A program made the position numbers and the translations under genes. Under the pieces are notes generated by a model. The model had not been told where the DNA came from. It saw only the letters and a program-made list of their open reading frames with translations, and did no database searches. A DNA stretch of 64,000 nucleotides, taken from contig NC_062250.1 of the NCBI RefSeq assembly GCF_905475465.1, positions 10,128,501-10,192,500 on the forward strand, in the 5' to 3' direction. Source of the stretch: Pieris napi (lineage: Eukaryota > Arthropoda > Insecta > Lepidoptera > Pieridae). This document shows positions 52,889 to 63,746 of this stretch, one piece after another. How positions within the stretch are numbered: position 1 is the first letter of the stretch; the number at the start of each line of letters is the position of its first letter.

Positions 52889-54077
52889 TTAATAGAAGAA
52901 TATAGCACCGCCAGCCGCCTGTCTGCTGTAACCAGGATTAGTTTGAGACGAATGTACTCCAGAATTCATAAGCTTCACGCTGAATGGCGATCGTTTTTCT
53001 TTTATACCACCACGTTTCATTGGATGACCCTTTCAACATTTATAATTAGTTAGCAAACTCATTTCTGCGTCTATTGATACATTTTTAGGATATGTATATA
53101 TGTATGATCTAGTAATGGGATGACTCTAATGCTTTCCGGAACAAAATATCCATTTTATTTCCCCGAAAATAGGGTAACTACAGTAACGAATTTAACGATT
53201 AGCTTGTACATAAAATACATAATATTACGACAATGCGGAACGTTTAAAAAGCTGTAAACACATAATTAATTTTATAAGTAATGATAAATTTATTATTATA
53301 TAATTTAAATTGTATAAACTAACCAATGGTATCACAACCGGTGGAAGCTTATCATAGGTGTTCCTAAGTCGACGCCATGTATCGCACCCGATAGTCTCTG
53401 GTTGTAAATACAAGTCCTCTTTGTCCGCGAATCGTTCCGTCGAATGGTTATAAACTGCAGCTAATACTATATCCAAACTGTCTTCTGGTAAACTATTAAT
53501 AAAAATTATAATCAAACACGCATTGCTATATAATAAGCTTATTTTAATTAAACTCGACGACTTAGACTGAGTTTTAGTATAAATAACAATACGGTTAAGA
53601 TACGATACTACTTATACTTACAATATATGGATACATTTAAAAAAAACGTTGTTAAACGCCTACCTGGTACCTAATCCGCATTGTTAAGCAAAAAGTTACT
53701 GGATACTAAGATAACATTTTTTATTAATTTTTGTTGAAATGAGAATTTGTTTACCATAATAATTGTCATGTAATTTAGAATAGATTAGATTGGAACTTAT
53801 ACTATACAAAATGCATTATATGTGGTGGACTATAATAAATTAATAAAGATAATAAGTAATTTAAAAACTGTTTAAAAACTTACAAAAAAGGTTGAAAGAA
53901 GCTTAATTTTCTCACACTGGCCAAAGTGTGGTGCGAATAAAGCCTTGACCCTGTGGGTACTCCGTGTTTTTCTTTCGTTGATAAAACAATGTCTTTCGAT
54001 AATTCACCTTCTTTACGTAAATCAGGAAGAAGTTTTTTATTTCTTACTTGCTTGATACCTTTAGTTTTGTCTGGCAT
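52889..54077 (-). CDS. Unrecognised small basic protein, three exons
   Basis: Exons 54077-53884, 53492-53324, 53029-52889; phases join to give 167 residues. It begins MPDKTKGIKQVRNKKLLPD and continues YSHHTLASVRKLSFFQPFF. The middle has LDIVLAAVYNHSTERF and TIGCDTWRRLRNTYDKLPPV, and the end is SRQAAGGAIFFY. No signal peptide, membrane helix or catalytic motif. Tyr/Pro/Gly-rich small proteins of this look are common among sperm-flagellum accessory proteins, but that is only an impression. Consistent splice sites (TTTTTT/GTAAGT, AATAG/T, TTG/GTTAGT) support it as a real gene. Confidence 0.55.
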
Positions 54078-54359
54078 GTTAACTTTTTAAATTTTTAACT
54101 AGCACAAAAATAATTTAAAGAAATTTACAAAGAAACCTAACACGATGATGAATAAAATACACTTGGCGATTAGTAAATACTACATAAATATCGTTCCATG
54201 TTTTTCACCGACTCAAAATTTCGTTACCAAGACAACCGTCTTATTCCATTTTATTGCTAACACACGACAAGCTCAATATATGTTAAAATTATTTGCAGCC
54301 AGGATAAACTCTACCCTAAAAGTCAGAATTAAGGTTATGATGATGATATTGATATTATA

Positions 54360-55468
54360 GGTCTACCAGAATCTGATGGCAAAAAAAAATTTAAAAATTA
54401 GCGATTTTCATATGGCAACAAAAAAAAAATTTCAGTTGTCAACTGAAATTTCGAGGAATTGTTTTTGTTTTGGCTTCAAATTTCCTTTAAAAAGTGGTGA
54501 AAATGTCGAAGAAACCTCTTCGATCGCAAGCAAGAAGTATTGTTTTCAATGTTTATCAAAGAATACTTGATCAACAAGGTGCAGAACATGCACAATCATC
54601 GATATTGAGCTATGTGCAAGTGTTGACTGGTTAGTAGGAATGATACGTCTTGATACTTTGGTTTATTGGATTTTCGTGTGTATTATATTATGTAATTATA
54701 TAAACTTTGGTTTATTTCAGGGGTTTCTAATACTACCATAAGACGAATTGTTGCCGAAGGCAGATCTAACAGAGGCGTATTTAGTACGCCCGGTAAAAAG
54801 AGGAAAGGTGGTTTTGATTTAGAATTGAAAAAAAAACTAAATATCAGATAGATGAGATTTTTAAATCACACGGCCACGAAGTCTTGAGGCTCCCACCATA
54901 TCATTGTACGTTAAACCCCATAGAATTAATCTGGGGAATAATGAAACAAACACTTGCGGGTAAAAACGTTACTATACCTGCAAGTAACATAAAATTTTTA
55001 ACAGAGAAGAGATTTAAGAAGCTTACTCTCAAGTAGGGATCGATGAATGGCGAAAATCTTGTTAACATCTAATAAAAATTGAAAATCAGTTCATAGAACA
55101 AGAACAGTTAATTGAGATGCAGGAGGATAGGTTTATCTTAAATACTGCGTCTTCCTCTTCATATGAAGACTTTTTTATGGATGTGCAGTATTTGGAACCA
55201 TTTTCAAGTTCTAATAGCCTATAATTAATTAATAAACTCATGAACAGAATAATTTGAGTTTTCATCTAAATTTCAAACCCCAAATTCGTCACAGTAAAAT
55301 TTTCAAAAATTATCCTTGATCATTGGATAAATTTGTATATTTGCATGTATCACATACAATCAGCCGCTTTAAGGGAAAAAAAAGTATCAAAACGTTTTAC
55401 TCCAATTTCCCCAGTATTGCTAGCGTCAATTTCTTTTTTCCCTTTTTGCCATCAGATCCTGGTAGACC
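54360..55468. mobile_element. Tc1/mariner-superfamily element, internally deleted
   Basis: Inverted ends GGTCTACCAGAATCTGATGG and CCATCAGATCCTGGTAGACC, flanked by TA on each side. 1109 bases. Contains N- and C-terminal pieces of a DDE transposase with the middle missing. Lies 385 bases upstream of the SRSF2 start codon. Confidence 0.75.
54503..55036 (+). pseudogene. DDE transposase remnant with an intron
   Basis: The start MSKKPLRSQARSIVFNVYQ, a helix and SYVQVLTG end at a GT donor (54629). A TTTATTTCAG acceptor near 54720 continues the frame (VSNTTIRRIVAEGRSN, an HTH). After a stop, a separate frame gives EVLRLPPYHCTLNPIELIWG then IMKQTLAG, the end of a DDE_3 catalytic domain. The first two catalytic residues are deleted. 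Confidence 0.65.
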
Positions 55469-55852
55469 TATATATATTTATACAATACATATGCAAATAT
55501 TTTTACGATATATATCTTTACAAAGAATTTTTCAATGGATAAATGGCATGGCAATTAAAGGCATTGGCAGTCTATCTAAGTAATTATTTAACGAAATATA
55601 CCACATTTTTTGGATCCTTGCACCTCCAGCGCACATTCGTATTTCGTAGTCAGGAGTTGGCAACACTAGCAATCTATCAAGTATCAACTTTTGCTTCTTG
55701 TCTGTGGTTATTTTGTGATTTGGCATCTACACGAGCGGACGCTATTTTTTGAAATTGTTATACGTCGCCATTTTGGAAAGTGTTAATTTGGTCCAGCACA
55801 TTAATTGAAATATTTTTGCTGCCCTTGATAAAAGTATATAAATTGTACAAAA

Positions 55853-56670
55853 ATGAGTTATGGAAGGCCTCCGCCCCGTATTGACGGGATGGTTTCCCTA
55901 AAAGTGGATAATTTAACCTACCGAACAACACCTGACGACTTGCGCCGCGTTTTCGAAAGATGTGGAGACGTTGGCGACATATACATCCCTAGGGACAGAT
56001 ATACAAGAGAAAGCAGAGGATTCGCTTTCGTAAGGTAAATCTTCAATCTATTCTTGCTTCAAATATTTCCATGACGTAACGTGATATTTTTCTAGGTTAT
56101 GTGATGATTGCTTTTTATTTCAGATTCTTTGATAGACGCGATGCTGAAGAGGCTTTGGACTCGCTCGACGGGCGCATGTTAGACGGGAGGGAACTGCGTG
56201 TCCAGATGGCTCGCTATGGAAGACCATCTTCACCCTACAGAAGCCGCCACGACCGTCGCCGCAGGTATGTATCTTTCTTACTCTACACATCTTTCTTTAA
56301 AAACAAAAATATTAAGTATTACATTTATAAAAACATATTTGTATACACATATTTACTTATAATCATTGATTTGTTTTCTTTATTTATATTGTAAGATCTT
56401 ACCCACTTTTACAGGGACATTGTTTGTTGCCTGCGAAAAACTTGATATCATAAACATACATTTTTTAACCATATGTTATTTTGCTGATGGTGTATTTTTA
56501 GCAAATCCCGTGGTGGTCGCTCCAGGTCTAGATCCCGGTCTCGGCGTCGTTCATACTCTCGCAGTCGGTCTCGTTCCCGTGCCTCCCGATCAAGGTCTCG
56601 CTCAGACTCTAAGAGCTCCAGGGGGCGTTCTCGCAGCCGCTCCAGGTCACGCTCAAGATCCAGGCATTGA
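55853..56670 (+). CDS. SRSF2: Serine/arginine-rich splicing factor 2 (SC35)
   Basis: Three coding exons, phases joining: 55853-56034, 56124-56264, 56502-56670, giving 163 residues. Residues 14-92 are an RRM: RNP2-like VSLKVDNLTY and RNP1 SRGFAFVRF, with DLRRVFERCGDVGDIYIPRD between and LDGRELRVQMARYGRP after. This sequence pattern is specific to SRSF2. From about residue 108 a short RS domain follows, with repeated Arg-Ser pairs, ending SRSRH. It binds exonic enhancers and recruits U1 and U2AF to splice sites in the nucleus. The RS domain is shorter than in human SRSF2 (221 residues), as is common in insects. Confidence 0.93.
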
Positions 56671-58640
56671 AGTTATGGTAAGCATCAATATCAGTAGTCA
56701 GTTGATCTGTATATACAATACTATTTAATTAACTAGGCTTTATCTAACTAGATAGATTAAAAATTAAAAAAGAATCTACATACATGCATATGATTATTTA
56801 CCAAAACTTGGGCTTGAATTATAATATTGATGTATATATTCATCAAAAATACTGACATTATTATTGCCTATAATTGATTATATAATTTCATACCTGAATA
56901 AACAATATGATGAAATATAATAAACCTTAATACTGTTATGTGATGATTTATAATATCTTTAGGTTGAGTGCCGATCATGAGCTGAGCTGATATTCTGCAC
57001 TTGTCCCATCTTAAGCAGTCTCGGCTAAGGTACTATCATTCTTCAATTATAATAAGCACTCAGACATAACTATGATGAACATAGTGGAAAACATGTAACA
57101 AAATCTTTTAGTTTTTAAGTTATCTTTTCATATTGTACTTTGAGGTTTTTAAGATAATCTCAACTAAAGCTTTAGTTGTAACTTATAAGATATCACCTCG
57201 GATGTAGTAGAAATCAAATTTAATTCTTTATTAATATGTATACTTACTAACAAATGTTTATTACGAACTTTAGAAGCTTTATTTCAGGAGAACAAAATTT
57301 TGTGCATCTTATTGTAAATTGGATGATAAAAAAGCAACAATATTTGGTAACTAATGACAAACATGTTTTTACATATTGTGTATTAATTAAATGAACAAAA
57401 AGGGTCAAATAGTAATTATTTGATTTCTTGATTAGCTTAATGTTCTCTTACCGTTAAGTAAAAGTAATGAATTAATTTTGATGTTGGTATGCTCAGGGCG
57501 TGGCGAGCGCGTGGAGCGAGGCAGTGCAGGGGGGTGGGTTTGCTGATTGCTGACAACTGCTGAATTGCTGTTGCAGTACATAAGTTATGAGTAATATTTT
57601 ATAATTATTGACAAACCGAGACACGCATCGGCTCTAAGGGAGCCATACTCATTTCATTTTCAAACAATTCACAAAATGCATTGTGTTAATACCAGTTGGA
57701 TATTATCACAATCATCAATGCCAGTTAAATTTCATTAGTTCTGTCAAATAACATAAGCAGAGACTAACATTTTGATTTGTTTGGCAGGCCGGTGGTGCCG
57801 CTGGCCTGTTTGCTGATGCAGTTTGCTGTGCTGTTTCCTGTTGTTTGCAGATCGCGTCTAGGTTTTTCGGTATAACGGGACCCCCTCCCTGCTATTTTAA
57901 GTACTTTCAAAGGTCACACTATTTTAAGGAAAAGGTGTGAAGCAATATGGTTACTAATACATTCATCTGTCAAATTGATTACCTTTTCTTTAAAATTATG
58001 TTCAAGAAAGAAGTTGCAACAGCTGCGGACACAATTAATGTACCTAGGTTTATTTGAAGTTCTTTTTTCTTTTAATAAAGTATTATTAGTAAAAAATATT
58101 TTTATTAGTTCCATAAACCTGCACCCTCAGGCAAATGAATCTTTTGGTAAAGCACTTAATATATCTAATGCATGATGGATTGTCAAGTCTGGAGGCCTAC
58201 CAGGAGTTTTGTTTAAACAATCCAGTGAGAGAGCTGTTGGGTTTAGGTTCTTATATTGAATCGCATTTTTTCGTAAACTTGCTTCAATATTTAATGAATT
58301 GAATCTTAAAATTATTATATATAATTCATCAATAAAGCTGTTTCAAATAACTAATGCAGCCTATACTTCAGTAATTTTAGTCAAAATATAGTAAAATTGT
58401 TGGGTGCTATGCTAGTTGACACATTTTTAAACTACTTTTACAAATGATTTAACTAAAATATGATCAATGATGGAGTAAGTTTACATCTCTGTATTTTTGT
58501 TGCAAATAAACGGAATTTAATCAGTAACAACATGAAAATTTTCAAATAAACGGCTAGCCATGGGCATATATTATAACTCAAACGAGGGGTTCGCTAAAAT
58601 ACACGAAATCAACGTGGGCAGAAGCTGGATTAAAATAAAA
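56671..58640 (+). other. Probable spliced 3' UTR of SRSF2
   Basis: Six bases after the stop codon there is a strong donor (TTATG/GTAAGC, 56678). Candidate acceptors follow at about 56962 (TATCTTTAG/GTTGAG), 57577 (CTGTTGCAG/TAC) and 57851 (TGTTGTTTGCAG/ATCGCG). No coding frame is seen. Introns downstream of the stop would trigger decay of the spliced mRNA, the known autoregulation of SRSF2. Confidence 0.45.
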
Positions 58641-58793
58641 TATTTTAAGGAATAGTGTTTTATTGTTTTTGTTAGGGCTCACCCGAGCATCTTGCTTATT
58701 CACTGTGGAGTTGTGGACCGTAGCGTTGCGTGCTATAGGTGCACGTATATAAAAAAAAGTGCGTGCTTACAAAGTTGAAAGTACACATGTCAG

Positions 58794-59057
58794 AAGTGAA
58801 ACTTCTTTGGCAAACTAATTTTTAAGTCTTGTTCATACACAAATCTAAAATTTTAGATTTCAATTATTTTGCATAAATATAAAATACTAATGTTTCACAA
58901 ATTTTCTTTACGAAACTTTAATTTTAGAATTTCTATAAGGTAATTCGCCCTTCTCACTCTCAATCGCTCTCTCCCTTTTCTTAGACAAAAACGCTGCACA
59001 TCTTCGTGACATTTCCGAAAAAATGTACCCTCATGCGTCTAAAGAAGTTTCACTTCA
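58794..59057. repeat. Possible MITE
   Basis: GAAGTGAAACTTCTTT at 58794 pairs with AAAGAAGTTTCACTTC ending near 59057. The left repeat is itself partly palindromic. The interior has no coding content. Confidence 0.4.
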
Positions 59058-59384
59058 ATAAAAGCAAGACACAAATCTTCAAGATATGAGGAAGTACAAG
59101 TACCATTGCAGTGGAATGTGCGAGCGAGAACATATCCGCGAATCGCCGTTTGGTGAAAGAATTGCAACTTTTCTGTAGTTTAACACCTGTAACATAATGT
59201 CAAATTAATGGAATGGTGGCTGTAGCAGCTACTCCCAGGTTCTCTTAGTAGTATGCTAACGCCAAATTTTCCTACAAACTGACGTGATGGATAGGAGGCG
59301 TTTAGTGGGTTGAGACTTATGATTAAGGTTATAACGAAGGTAAAAATATTAGTTGAAAGGTGCACAAATTGTATCTAATAAGTA

Positions 59385-60359
59385 CACTTCTGGACACATC
59401 TATTGGCCCACCTTGCATTTTCAGCTTTTGGTCCTACCTAGAAATTTATATTAGGTCGAGTAAAAAGCAGTTTTTATGCAGTTTTGAACCTGGCACATTC
59501 ATAATTGCATTCAATATATTTTTTTTTTAAATTCGAACACAGAATTTAAAGAAACAAAAGACAAATTGGAGCCTGCTCATTGATATTAAACAATCGAATA
59601 CTAAGAAAACTTGATTTTATTGGTTTAGTTGGATTTAATTCTTGAAAAAGTGATTTTTGTCTTTGGTTTTGCAACAAACATTACTTATTCTTAACATTAA
59701 GATGAGGTTCTATCAATAATCTACGGATACTTCGATTGAAGTCGCCGCCCAAGCTGTGGCACTTATCCAGGCCAGACACAGCCAAAGAAATGTGAGTGAT
59801 CAACTAAATTTAAGTCAATCTGCTGTCCGAAACGTTTATCGGAGATACCCAGAGACTGGCGGCTTTGTTCGTCGCCAAGGAAGGCCACGATTTCGGGGCA
59901 CAACTGAAAGGCAGGATCGATTTATCGTGACGACCAGCTTGAGAAATCGTCACCTTACCTCCATTGAGATACAAAACTAACTTCGCGACTTCCATGGAGT
60001 AAATTTGAGCGCTCGAACTGTTCGGAGAAGATTAAAAGAACGCGATATGGTATCACACAAGCCAGCTAATGGCCCAAAACTACCGCGAGCCCACCGAATA
60101 GCGCGCCTTCATTTCGCGCGCTCACACTTAAATTGGACTCAGTAGCATTGGAACGGTGTACTCTTTTCTGATGAGTCTAAAATTGCGTTACATGGCAATG
60201 ATGGAAGGAAGAAGGTCTACCGACGTAAGGGAGAGCGTTTTGCACAATGCTGCTTTGAAGAGAGGGCATAAAAACTTTTACTCGACCTAATATAATTTTT
60301 TAGGTAGGACCAAAAGAAACTGAAAATACAAGGTGGGCCAATAGATGTGTCCAGAAGTG
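59385..60359 (+). mobile_element. Tc1-like element, decayed
   Basis: Long inverted ends: CACTTCTGGACACATCTATT at the left, AATAGATGTGTCCAGAAGTG at the right, pairing on for about 85 bases (GGTCCTACCT ... TAGGTCGAGTAAAA). TA on both sides. 975 bases, carrying a truncated transposase. Confidence 0.85.
59756..60270 (+). pseudogene. Tc1-like transposase remnant
   Basis: The frame reads QARHSQRNVSDQLNLSQSAV (HTH), GRPRFRGTTERQDRF, then after an in-frame stop RRLKERDMVSHKPANGPKL and, after another stop, GVLFSDESKI with the first catalytic Asp. The rest of the DDE domain is deleted. Confidence 0.8.
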
Positions 60360-60799
60360 TATTTTAAAAATTATAGTTTGAATTGTTTGATAATATTTAA
60401 ATAAACGTGATGTATCAAAGTCACAGATTAAATAAGTACTGCCGGGAGTGATATTTCACGTTTGGTCCCGTAACCATTTACACTAAACTACATTAATTTT
60501 AAATGATTTTGTCTCAAGCCCTGATTGAAATTTGAAACTTCGAACAGCTAGATCAGTGAGCTTAGTCGACAGCATCCCAAATAACTTGCTGTTTAATCTA
60601 TGGTAAAAAATAAATTATGGCTAACAAATGACAGCTTTGTTTTGTTAGTAAAGTAGTTGACAAATGACAATTAACAAAATCAAACTTCAATTAAACGTGG
60701 TGTACCGTCTGCCGTCAACCGTGTATATCATACATGAAAGTGTAAACTTGTGTATTTGGAATTAAAGTTCATAATTATATTAAACAAAAACCATTCACA

Positions 60800-62155
60800 A
60801 TGTCTTCAAAATTTTTTCTTAAAGGCAAATCTAGGCAAGTACACAAAAGAAAAAGCGAAATTATTAATAAAAAGAAGGCCAAAAAACCAAATGCACCTAA
60901 CCTCGAAAACGGTCATGAATCCTCGGAAAGTGATTTAGAAATAAAACAATTCTCAGACGCTGAACAATCTGAAAGTGATCACGAAACTGCAGAACAAAAA
61001 AAGCTTAGATTAGCAAAAAAATATCTTCAAGAAATCGAAAAAGAAGAAGCTAAACGAGCTGAACTGCAAGATGTAGACGATGCAATAGAGAAAAGATTAC
61101 AAAGAGACTATTTAGAACAAAAAGGTAAATTACGAATTCAAGTAGCTAGTAAGTATATTGCTCCTTCGAAGAACGATGTTCGGTTAATTCGCGCCAAGGA
61201 ACATCGCCTAGCATTAACATCTATAAGTGTAAGCAATGATGGTCAATATGCTTTTACTGGCTGCAAAAGTGGTACTTTAATTAAATGGGGCATAAAAGAG
61301 AAGAAAAAACTTGGGGTGGTTACTTTTAAAACACATTCACAATTCATAAAAGGAGGAATCACTTCATTAGCTCTTACCACAGACATAAAATATTTAGCAA
61401 CTTCAGATGATTCTAATGATATTCAAATCTGGGATCCCCATTCACTAAAACACCTTCATACGTTTAAAGGCCATAAAGGAACAGTTATTGGTCTAGTATT
61501 TAGAAGGAACACACATGATTTATACTCAGCATCAAAAGACAGGTCGGTAAAAATTTGGTCATTGAGTGAAATGGCATATGTTGAGACCTTGTTTGGTCAC
61601 CAGTCTCCTGTTACTGCAATTGATGCACTTACAAGAGAAAGAGCAATTACAGCTGGAGGAAGAGACACAACTGTAAGAATATGGAAAATTGTTGAAGAAT
61701 CACAGCTAATATTTAATGGACCACAAGGAAGTTTAGATGATGTCAAGTTATTAGATGAAGAACATTTTCTATCAGGTAGTGATAATGGGACCATTTGCTT
61801 ATGGAGTGTATTAAAAAAGAAGCCACTTTACTCAGTACCAGAAGCTCATGGTTCAGAAAATGGCGTTCCTAGATGGATAACTTGTCTTACAACATTATTA
61901 AACTCCGATCTTTTTGCATCGGGATCATATGACAGTCATATACGGTTATGGAACATATGTGATGCTTATAAAAAGTTTGAACCTATTTTTAATGTAGAAA
62001 TAAATGGTTTTGTGAACAGTATGCACTTTACAAGTGACGGTAAACAGTTATATGCAGCAGTGGGACAGGAACATAAATCAGGAAGATGGTTTAAAAAAAA
62101 TAATGCTAAAAATGGTTTATTTGTTATTAGTTTTAATTTTAAATTAGATAAATAA
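60800..62155 (+). CDS. RRP9: U3 small nucleolar ribonucleoprotein RRP9 (WD40 protein)
   Basis: 451 codons without an intron; human RRP9 is 475. Lys-rich N-terminus with likely nucleolar signals (HKRKSEIINKKKAKKPNAP) and an acidic Ser patch. Then the conserved EQKKLRLAKKYLQEIEKEE helix and DYLEQKGKLRIQVASKYI. WD40 repeats fill residues about 130-445: HRLALTSISVSNDGQYAFTG, FKGHKGTVIGLVFRR, YSASKDRSVKIWSLSEMAYV, ETLFGHQSPVTAIDAL, AGGRDTTVRIWKI, LFASGSYDSHIRLWNI. The YVETLFGHQ and VGQEHKSGRWFK blocks are RRP9-specific. RRP9 binds the U3 B/C box and is needed for 18S rRNA processing. The stop codon is 75 bases from that of INO80C, so their 3' UTRs probably overlap. Confidence 0.93.
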   Translation: MSSKFFLKGKSRQVHKRKSEIINKKKAKKPNAPNLENGHESSESDLEIKQFSDAEQSESDHETAEQKKLRLAKKYLQEIEKEEAKRAELQDVDDAIEKRLQRDYLEQKGKLRIQVASKYIAPSKNDVRLIRAKEHRLALTSISVSNDGQYAFTGCKSGTLIKWGIKEKKKLGVVTFKTHSQFIKGGITSLALTTDIKYLATSDDSNDIQIWDPHSLKHLHTFKGHKGTVIGLVFRRNTHDLYSASKDRSVKIWSLSEMAYVETLFGHQSPVTAIDALTRERAITAGGRDTTVRIWKIVEESQLIFNGPQGSLDDVKLLDEEHFLSGSDNGTICLWSVLKKKPLYSVPEAHGSENGVPRWITCLTTLLNSDLFASGSYDSHIRLWNICDAYKKFEPIFNVEINGFVNSMHFTSDGKQLYAAVGQEHKSGRWFKKNNAKNGLFVISFNFKLDK

Positions 62156-62230
62156 AAAAATATTATTTTCAATAGCCCTCACTATTATTTAGTGTGCATT
62201 ACCATTTTAATACATTTATGCTTATGTATT

Positions 62231-62695
62231 TTATCCAACAATTGTTGTAGCTCCTCTTAATTGTAAATATCCCGCTGTAATATCCATTGGAAGGTTTCTA
62301 ACAGTTGCAAACTCTTCAGCATTACTATAGTAAAGTTTTGAGTGACGATCCATATAAGGTGCTGGTAATCCAGATATATCAGAGTATTTTTTAGTTGGTT
62401 TAAAAGTTGGAGGGGCATTTATTGAATAATCTGGAACAGATAAAAGACAAACGACAGTATACATACAGTAAATAATTTGGCTAGTTAACATATGCAGTAC
62501 ATAAGGAGCACAAGATATATAGGTATTTCTCGTCAATTGAAACTTACAAAGAACCGCATCCTCTGTCCATGGTAAAGCCCTGTCTGCAACCAATATTTGC
62601 TTTAATGATCTCCACATCCGCTTTTTACATCCACTTTTAACAATGAACTTATTTTCGGTTTTGAAGCAATAAGTTCTCTCTGATTCTCCAGTCAT
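62231..62695 (-). CDS. INO80C: INO80 complex subunit C
   Basis: Two minus-strand exons, 62695-62548 and 62430-62231; phases join to give 115 residues. The start MTGESERTYCFK is used; an in-frame Met seven codons upstream (62716) is possible. Exon 1 has KKRMWRSLKQILVADRALPW. Exon 2 contains the YL1 C-terminal domain: APPTFKPTKKYSDISGLPAP, YMDRHSKLYYSNAEEF, LPMDITAGYLQLRGA. Conserved blocks match INO80C. It is shorter than human INO80C (192 residues), lacking most of the disordered N-terminus. Part of the INO80 nucleosome-remodelling complex. Convergent with RRP9. Confidence 0.88.
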   Translation of the reverse strand: MTGESERTYCFKTENKFIVKSGCKKRMWRSLKQILVADRALPWTEDAVLCKFQLTRNTYISCAPYVLHMLTSQIIYCMYTVVCLLSVPDYSINAPPTFKPTKKYSDISGLPAPYMDRHSKLYYSNAEEFATVRNLPMDITAGYLQLRGATTIVG

Positions 62696-62913
62696 TTTAT
62701 ATGTACAGCTGTACAAATCAAATTAAGCTTAAGAGGTAATATTAGTTCAAATATTTTTAACAAAAGAAAAAGGACTAGGAAGACTATTTACGTTAACTGA
62801 TTAATCTATGTTCAAATGCTATCTTGATATTATTAGAATTACCAATTTAAATTTTTCTTCACTTACAACTTCTTATATTTTCTATTTGTAACTTGGAACT
62901 TCATAGCCGTATC

Positions 62914-63709
62914 TATAGTCGAATTTTTAATTAGACGAAGTCAACTGACGTTTACGGTGCTGTCAGTTTTTAATGAAATAAAAATAGTGTTGTGACAAAG
63001 TAAAAACCCCTGAATTAATGATCGGTGATGGCACTATAGTCGAATTTTTAATTAGACGATATCAACTGACGTTTACGGTGTTGTCAGTTTTTAATGAAAT
63101 AAAAATAGTGTTGTGTCAAAGTAAAAACCCCTGAATTAATGATCGGTGATGGCACTAGTCGCCGCGCCGCGCTTTGTAATAAGACGTCAAAAAACTGATT
63201 GTAGTTACATAGTACTAGTACCTAACTTATATCAGAGCACTTTTATACAATTTTGAAATAGAAATAATATTCTTTTATTGTTTGAAATGATTGACTATTC
63301 ACACTCATTGTTCATTCATCTGATTGAACAAGAACTGAACGCATCACTATTACTTTAAATATGGCAACATTATTTTACAAAGTGACATTAGCTACTGTCA
63401 GTTGGCTTCGTCTAATTAAAAATACGACTATAGTTGCCGCTCCGCGCTTTGTAATAAGACGTCAAAAAACCGATTGTAGTTACATAGTACTAGTACCTAA
63501 CTTATATCAGAGCACTTTTATACAATTTTGAAATAGAAATAATATTCTTTTATTGTTTGAAATGATTGACTATTCACACTCATTGTTCATTCATCTGATT
63601 GAACATGAACTGAACGCATCACTATTACTTTAAATATGGCAACATTATTTTACAAAGTGACATTAGCTACTGTCAGTTGGCTTCGTCTAATTAAAAATAC
63701 GACTATAAA
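62914..63709. repeat. MITE with duplicated halves
   Basis: Termini TATAGTCGAATTTTTAATTA (62914) and TAATTAAAAATACGACTATA (ends 63709) are an inverted pair extending to GACGAAG..CAACTGAC. A left half of 121 bases is repeated at once (62914 and 63035), and a right half of 275 bases is repeated at once (start near 63154 and 63429), so the order is A-A-B-B. Copies within each pair are nearly identical. Confidence 0.75.
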
Positions 63710-63746
63710 TGAAAGTATAAGGCAAAACATACACATTTAACATTAT

